A stretch of 9,960 bases of DNA, taken from the NCBI GenBank assembly GCA_007695205.1, contig REEF01000340.1, forward strand, positions 1-9,960. The letters run 5' to 3'. This document shows, piece after piece, positions 6,053-9,960 of the stretch. The stretch comes from Planctomycetaceae bacterium (GTDB lineage: Bacteria > Planctomycetota > Planctomycetia > Pirellulales > Pirellulaceae). Positions within the stretch are counted from its first letter, which is position 1; each line of letters begins with the position of its first letter. The translations under genes and the position numbers were made by a program. The notes beneath the pieces are model-generated. The model worked only from the letters and a program-made list of their open reading frames with translations, was not told the DNA's origin and made no database searches.

Positions 6053-6694
6053 ATGAGCAAGAAAGAAACACCGATGATGCATGCTGCCGCTCGCTTCTCT
6101 GTTGGCTTATTCGTTTTGGCCTTGGTCGGATGTGGATCGGAATCGTCGGTCCCGTCGGTGCCGAGCGGTCCCGTTTCGCCGATCGCTCCCGTGGTCGATG
6201 CGGACAGCATGAACGACTTGCAGCGCGAGCAGCAGCAGATGGCTCTGGCGGCGCGCGAGGCCCTGTTTCAACGTTTGTCGGCTCGATTGACGGAGGTTTT
6301 GGGCGAATCCGGTCCGTCCAGGGCCATCCAGGTTTGCAAGGCGGACGCGCCGCGATTGGCCGAAGAGGTGGGCCAGGAATTTGGTGTGTCGATCGGTCGG
6401 ACATCCGATCGTTTGCGAAATCCGCAGAATTCGCCTCCCGCATGGGCCCAGCAAAGTGTCGATCAACAGGTTGCCGAACCGCAGTTTTTCGCACTGGACG
6501 ACGATCGTTTGGGAGCACTGCTTCCCATCCGGACGATGACGGCTTGCGTCTTGTGCCACGGGCCGAAGGACCAGATCGTTCCGGAGGTGCGAGCGGCTTT
6601 GGTGTCACAGTATCCGGAGGATCAGGCCACCGGTTTTCAAGAGGGCGATCTGCGGGGTTGGTTCTGGATCGACGTACCGGGCCCGAACGGCTAA
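6053..6694 (+). CDS. DUF3365 (Tll0287-like) haem-binding lipoprotein with CxxCH
   Basis: A 213-residue protein. The N-terminus has a lipoprotein signal with h-region FSVGLFVLALV and lipobox LVGC (Cys27), so it is probably anchored to a membrane facing the periplasm. A short Ser/Pro linker follows. The DUF3365 core is clear: AIQVCKADAPRLAEEVG (91-107), IGRTSDRLRNPQNSPPAWAQ (114-133), and near the C-terminus TACVLCHG, with Cys165-x2-Cys168-His169 for covalent c-type haem. The family has a PAS-like fold with haem and is thought to act in redox sensing or electron transfer. The start is ATG 6053 with a weak GGA upstream; ATG 6074 or 6077 would also keep the signal peptide. The small candidate selenoprotein ends 22 nt upstream, probably in the same transcript. 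Its TAA overlaps the stop of the convergent HEAT gene. Confidence 0.9.
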   Translation: MSKKETPMMHAAARFSVGLFVLALVGCGSESSVPSVPSGPVSPIAPVVDADSMNDLQREQQQMALAAREALFQRLSARLTEVLGESGPSRAIQVCKADAPRLAEEVGQEFGVSIGRTSDRLRNPQNSPPAWAQQSVDQQVAEPQFFALDDDRLGALLPIRTMTACVLCHGPKDQIVPEVRAALVSQYPEDQATGFQEGDLRGWFWIDVPGPNG

Positions 6695-7788
6695 CGGGCT
6701 GGGCGGTCGGGATCGGCAGGATCGCGGCGTGCGTGCAGTGGTGCGGCCGATAGGTGCTGTTGGTTCGCCAGCCAGGACTTCCAGGCTTGCGGATGGAACC
6801 CAAAACTCACTCCACCGCTCAATTGAATCAACGCTTGCAGCACCTCTTCATTGCGAAACGTACGGTACAACACGATCGGCGAATCCTGCGACGTGTACGC
6901 AGTACCCTCCCACGGACTGCTGCCATCCGGCATTTCCGAGCGGACGAACGAGGTCTGACGGGCCTTGAATCTTGGCGGCAGAATCACGTAGTGCGTGGTG
7001 ATCAGGGCTTCGATCAGCGGAGCCATACAAGACGGATCTCCCAAGCGGCCCAGGGCATGTGCGGCGCGGTTCAAACGAGCATTGTTTTTATGAGTCAAAG
7101 ACTCTACATACAAGCTGGGTACCTGCGGCGATTGCAATCGGACCAGTTCTGCCAAACTGGCATAGAAGACCTCTTCGTCGGGATCCTGCAAGCTGATTCC
7201 AACCAGAGCTTGGACGGAAGCTTGGCAAGCGATATCGCCCAGCACGTGGATGTACAGCAGTTTGACCTGCGTCGCGTATTCAGCTCGCAGCAATTCTCGC
7301 AGCGCCCAGACCGCCATCGGGTCGTTGACTGCCAGGATCTTTTCGTAAGCTTGCCTCGCCTGGGGGGTCGCCAGCATCCCGCGCCAATGCCGCAGTTTCT
7401 GCAGCCATTCTTTTTGACGCCGCTCTAAATCCTCGCGTTCTTCGATCAGTTGAACGTCTTGAGACATCCGCCAGCGGCTGCCATGCCGAACATAGCCACG
7501 CGATTCCATTCGCTGCGTGCCATGAACCCATCGGCTCGGGGACGGATCTTCTTCCAGCATGGGACGGGGTTCCGTCTGGCCAGCCAGCACCCGCTGCACC
7601 TTGGCCGCGTTCACGGTCAGTCCGCCGCCTTCGGGCAAGGAGATCTCGTAGTTCTCTTCCGGTTGCTTGTCTCGATTTTCCCAGCGGCCGACAATTCGAC
7701 CACCATGCTCCAGTACCAGCACATCATCGGCCATTAACGCCGAGTTTCCCCACGCGATCAGCACCGCGAAACCGGCGATCGTTCTCAT
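6691..7788 (-). CDS. Secreted HEAT-repeat protein
   Basis: A 365-residue protein if it begins at ATG 7788, which gives a clean signal peptide (MRTIAGFAVLIAWGNSALMA). The frame is open further up to TTG 7875, which would add 29 residues ahead of that signal. Residues 22-70 form a beta-rich segment (LEHGGRIVGRWENRD, LPEGGGLTVNAAKVQRV) often seen at the start of planctomycete exported proteins. A charged, probably coiled-coil helix follows at about 112-135. HEAT-like helix pairs lie at 145-265, clearest in NRAAHALGRLGDPSCMAPLI (240-259). Such repeats bind proteins; no enzyme motif is visible and the function is unknown. The stop TAG (6693-6691) overlaps the TAA of the convergent haem-lipoprotein gene. 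Confidence 0.88.
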   Translation of the reverse strand: MRTIAGFAVLIAWGNSALMADDVLVLEHGGRIVGRWENRDKQPEENYEISLPEGGGLTVNAAKVQRVLAGQTEPRPMLEEDPSPSRWVHGTQRMESRGYVRHGSRWRMSQDVQLIEEREDLERRQKEWLQKLRHWRGMLATPQARQAYEKILAVNDPMAVWALRELLRAEYATQVKLLYIHVLGDIACQASVQALVGISLQDPDEEVFYASLAELVRLQSPQVPSLYVESLTHKNNARLNRAAHALGRLGDPSCMAPLIEALITTHYVILPPRFKARQTSFVRSEMPDGSSPWEGTAYTSQDSPIVLYRTFRNEEVLQALIQLSGGVSFGFHPQAWKSWLANQQHLSAAPLHARRDPADPDRPAR

Positions 7789-8092
7789 CCCACGATTGAA
7801 CCCGCGGATCGCGATCCCGATGTCATGGAACGGCCGGAGCCAGCGATTTTTGTGTTGCGAACGGTGATTCTCCAAGCTTCCGATCCCTTTCCGAAAACGG
7901 CGGCCAGCGCCGCATGCCGTTTACTTGGACCAGCTTCTCCGTTATCCTCAAACCCTCAACCTTCTTTAGTATATCTGCCTTGCGGGCCATCCGGCAACGC
8001 TGGGAGCTTGGATAAAGTACCGCCAAAGCCTGGTTGTGGTCTGCGGAACTTGTGCGGTTATGCTGACGAACGAACGGGAAACGGGGGATCCA
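7789..8092. other. 304-bp divergent spacer between HEAT and SDR genes
   Basis: The left third (to 7875) may instead encode an N-terminal extension of the HEAT protein. AAACGGC (7895-7901) and GCCGTTT (7916-7922) form a 7-bp inverted repeat with a 14-nt loop, a possible operator or leader hairpin. The AT-rich segment TTTAGTATATC (7965-7975) is a possible -10 region, but no good -35 partner was found. No small gene with convincing codon use was seen on either strand. Confidence 0.45.
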
Positions 8093-8866
8093 ATGTTACC
8101 AGGAATCCGGCAATTTGATTTGACCGGTCGTGCGGCGATCGTCACAGGCGGCTCGAAGGGACTGGGCCTGGCGATGGCGGCCGGTTTGGCCTCGGCGGGA
8201 GCGGACGTGTTGTTGGTCAGCCGCAATGAATCGGAGATCGTCTCGGCAGCCGATCGGATCGCAGCCGATTATGGACATCAAGCGATCGGAATGAGCGCCG
8301 ATGTCACTCGATCCGAAGACTGCGAGGCGATGGTGGCGCGGGCTTTGGATCATTACGGTAAGATCGACATCCTGATCAACAATGCGGGCGTTAACATTCG
8401 AGGTCCGATCGATCAACTGACGTACGACCAATTTCGCGAGGTCCAGCGGGTGAATGTCGACGGAGTTTGGCTGGCGACCCGCGCCGTGGTCCCCACGATG
8501 ATAGCCGCTCGATCCGGCCGAATCATCAACATCGCCAGCACGTTAGGTCTGGTGGGATTAGAGGATCGGACGCCGTACGCGACCAGCAAAGGCGCGGTGG
8601 TGCAGATGACGCGAGCATTAGCGTTGGAATTGGCACCGTTGGGCATCTGCGTGAACGCCATCTGCCCCGGCCCTTTTTTGACGCCGATGAACGAGTCGAT
8701 CGCCGAGGCCCCGCAGACCAAGAAGTTCATCCTGGGGGCGGTGGCTCTGGGACGTTGGGGGCGTCTGGAGGAGATCCAGGGCGCCGCGATCTTCCTGGCC
8801 AGTGATGCGGCCAGCTACATGGTCGGCAGCCTATTGACCGTCGACGGTGGCTGGACGGCCCGCTAA
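8093..8866 (+). CDS. Short-chain dehydrogenase/reductase (SDR), classical type
   Basis: A 257-residue protein, the usual length of classical SDRs. The Rossmann cofactor motif is TGGSKGLG (18-25), and NNAG is at 96-99. The catalytic residues are Asn121, Ser149 (IINIAS), Tyr162 and Lys166 (YATSK), all present. The segment CPGPFLTPM (191-199) and the end LLTVDGGW are also typical. Arg44, just after the second beta strand, favours NADP(H) over NAD(H). It most resembles gluconate 5-dehydrogenase / 3-oxoacyl-ACP reductase-like enzymes, but the substrate cannot be read from the sequence. The start ATG 8093 has GGGGGA just upstream; the frame extends further up, but without family similarity. The radical SAM gene begins 36 nt downstream, so the two probably form an operon. 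Confidence 0.94.
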   Translation: MLPGIRQFDLTGRAAIVTGGSKGLGLAMAAGLASAGADVLLVSRNESEIVSAADRIAADYGHQAIGMSADVTRSEDCEAMVARALDHYGKIDILINNAGVNIRGPIDQLTYDQFREVQRVNVDGVWLATRAVVPTMIAARSGRIINIASTLGLVGLEDRTPYATSKGAVVQMTRALALELAPLGICVNAICPGPFLTPMNESIAEAPQTKKFILGAVALGRWGRLEEIQGAAIFLASDAASYMVGSLLTVDGGWTAR

Positions 8867-8902
8867 CTCCTCAAATTTGACCGATGAAGGGAATTCCCAT
8901 AC

Positions 8903-9960
8903 ATGCATGCCCACTATACGGAAGCCGATTTTAACCACTGCCCGTTGATGTTCTACTACGAGATCACCCAGGCTTGCGATCTGGTTTGCGAGCACTGTCG
9001 TGCGTCGGCCAAAGAGGCCGCTGATCCCCACGAATTGTCGCACGACCAGTCGTTGGCCTTGATCGACCAGGTCGCCACGTTCCCGAAACCACCCACGCTG
9101 GTGTTGACCGGCGGCGATCCGTTGAAACGACGCGATCTGCACGCACTGATCCGGCATGCGGTCGCAGCCGGATTGCAAGTCGCTCTGACTCCGTCAGCCA
9201 CACCGCTGGCCACGCGCGAGGCGTTCCAGGCGGTTCACAAGGCGGGGGTCAGCCGGCTGGGAATCAGTCTGGACGGGGCGGACGCCGCGATCCACGATGC
9301 CTTCCGCGGCTGGACCGGTAGCTTTGAACGGACGTTGGGGATGCTGGCCAATGCCCGTCAATTGGGCATGGCCGTCCAGGTCAATACCTCGATCACCGCT
9401 CGCAACTTCCATCAGTTGGATGCGATCGCCGAATTGCTGGTCGACCAGGGAATTGCGATGTGGTCCGTGTTCTTCCTGATCCCTGTGGGACGCGGGTTGG
9501 AACAGGTTCGGATCTCGGCGGAAGAGTACGAGATCGCCTTTCAACGCCTGTGGCATCATGCTCGCACCAAACCGTACGGCGTCAAGACCACCGAGGCGCC
9601 TCACTACCGACGATACGTGATGCAGCAGCAAGGCAACCCGCTGGCCGGTCCGGGCGGTCGTGTCGATCACGGCAAACATCGAGGTCACCGCGCACCGCTG
9701 GGCGTGTGGGACGGTCGCGGCGTGATGTTCGTCAGCCATATCGGCGAGATCTATCCGGCGGGCTTTCTGCCAATCGTCTGTGGCCGAGTGCCAGACGATT
9801 CGGTCGTCGAGACGTATCAGCATCACCCGACGTTTGTCGCGCTGCGCGACGCGGATCGCTTTCGCGGCAAGTGCGGCTATTGCGAATACCGCTGGTCGTG
9901 CGGCGGCAGTCGAGCTCGTGCCTACGCGGTCACAGGCGACCCGTTGGAATCCGAGCCCGA
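8903..9960 (+). CDS. Radical SAM/SPASM protein, TIGR04053-like (partial, C-terminus off the window)
   Basis: The frame is open from ATG 8903 to the right edge (352 complete codons). AAGGGA lies 10 nt upstream; an earlier ATG at 8884 is out of frame. The radical SAM motif is ITQACDLVCEHC, with Cys25-x3-Cys29-x2-Cys32 for the [4Fe-4S] cluster that binds S-adenosylmethionine. GGDP (70-73) is the SAM amino-group motif. LALTPSAT-like and ISLDG strands of the barrel follow, then QVNTSITARN and WSVFFLIPVGRG. The C-terminal part has SHIGEIYPAGFLP (278-290) and a SPASM-type cluster, Cys293, then GKCGYCEYRWSCGGSRARAY with Cys324, Cys327 and Cys333. These landmarks match the TIGR04053 (BA_1875) family, relatives of the haem-pathway enzymes AhbC/AhbD/NirJ. 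The exact reaction of this family is not known to me. It follows the SDR gene by 36 nt. The end of the SPASM domain is missing from the window. Confidence 0.92.
   Translation, partial: MHAHYTEADFNHCPLMFYYEITQACDLVCEHCRASAKEAADPHELSHDQSLALIDQVATFPKPPTLVLTGGDPLKRRDLHALIRHAVAAGLQVALTPSATPLATREAFQAVHKAGVSRLGISLDGADAAIHDAFRGWTGSFERTLGMLANARQLGMAVQVNTSITARNFHQLDAIAELLVDQGIAMWSVFFLIPVGRGLEQVRISAEEYEIAFQRLWHHARTKPYGVKTTEAPHYRRYVMQQQGNPLAGPGGRVDHGKHRGHRAPLGVWDGRGVMFVSHIGEIYPAGFLPIVCGRVPDDSVVETYQHHPTFVALRDADRFRGKCGYCEYRWSCGGSRARAYAVTGDPLESEP

Noticed and set aside
5952..6803. Minus-strand 283-codon open frame
   Set aside because: Antisense to the DUF3365 gene; Arg/Pro-rich, as expected for a shadow frame in GC-rich DNA.
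8631..8646. TGGCACCGTTGGGCAT as a second sigma-54 promoter
   Set aside because: It lies inside the SDR coding sequence and lacks GC at the required 10-nt distance from GG.
8889..8898. Palindrome GGGAATTCCC next to the radical SAM start
   Set aside because: A 10-bp palindrome overlapping the ribosome-binding site could be an operator or could hide the site, but one short copy is expected by chance often enough.
9194..9826. Minus-strand 210-codon open frame
   Set aside because: Antisense to the radical SAM gene, which has all its family motifs; no domain recognised in the minus frame.

Overview
The window looks like a chromosomal segment of a planctomycete, most likely near Pirellulaceae/Rhodopirellula. 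This rests on recognised family signatures, not on a database search: an HX9DG pseudopilin-like protein, an ECF sigma factor of planctomycete style, a CehA/McbA-like secreted protein, a DUF3365 haem lipoprotein, HEAT and TPR membrane/secreted proteins, weak or absent Shine-Dalgarno sites at some genes, and moderately high GC.

Layout. 1-1278 (minus): 5' part of a secreted CehA/McbA-like protein that runs off the left edge; the metal-binding histidines expected in its PHP-like motif appear to be replaced. 1346-1765 (plus): a YkgJ-type cysteine-cluster protein, divergent from it. 1804-3336 (minus): a 510-residue membrane-anchored TPR protein, convergent with the YkgJ gene. 3337-3885: a long spacer with a possible small minus-strand ORF or relic and a sigma-54 type -24/-12 promoter at 3777-3793. 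3886-4596 and 4604-5581 (plus): an ECF sigma factor and, 7 nt behind it, a membrane protein that joins an anti-sigma-like N-terminus to a pseudopilin-like C-terminal domain.

5743-6030 (plus) is the most interesting element: a small single-pass membrane protein whose reading frame is interrupted by one in-frame TGA. The frame stays open for 57 more codons, and the TGA is followed at the right distance by an 11-bp stem-loop with an AGUU apical loop. That matches a bacterial SECIS. I read it as a candidate selenoprotein of 95 residues with a Sec38-x4-Cys43 redox motif. It lies 22 nt ahead of a DUF3365 haem-binding lipoprotein (6053-6694), so the two may form a cell-envelope redox pair.

6691-7788 (minus): a secreted HEAT-repeat protein whose stop codon overlaps that of the haem lipoprotein. 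8093-8866 (plus): an SDR oxidoreductase, followed after 36 nt by the 5' part of a radical SAM/SPASM protein (8903 to the right edge), probably one operon. No tRNA, rRNA, CRISPR array or intact mobile element was seen.
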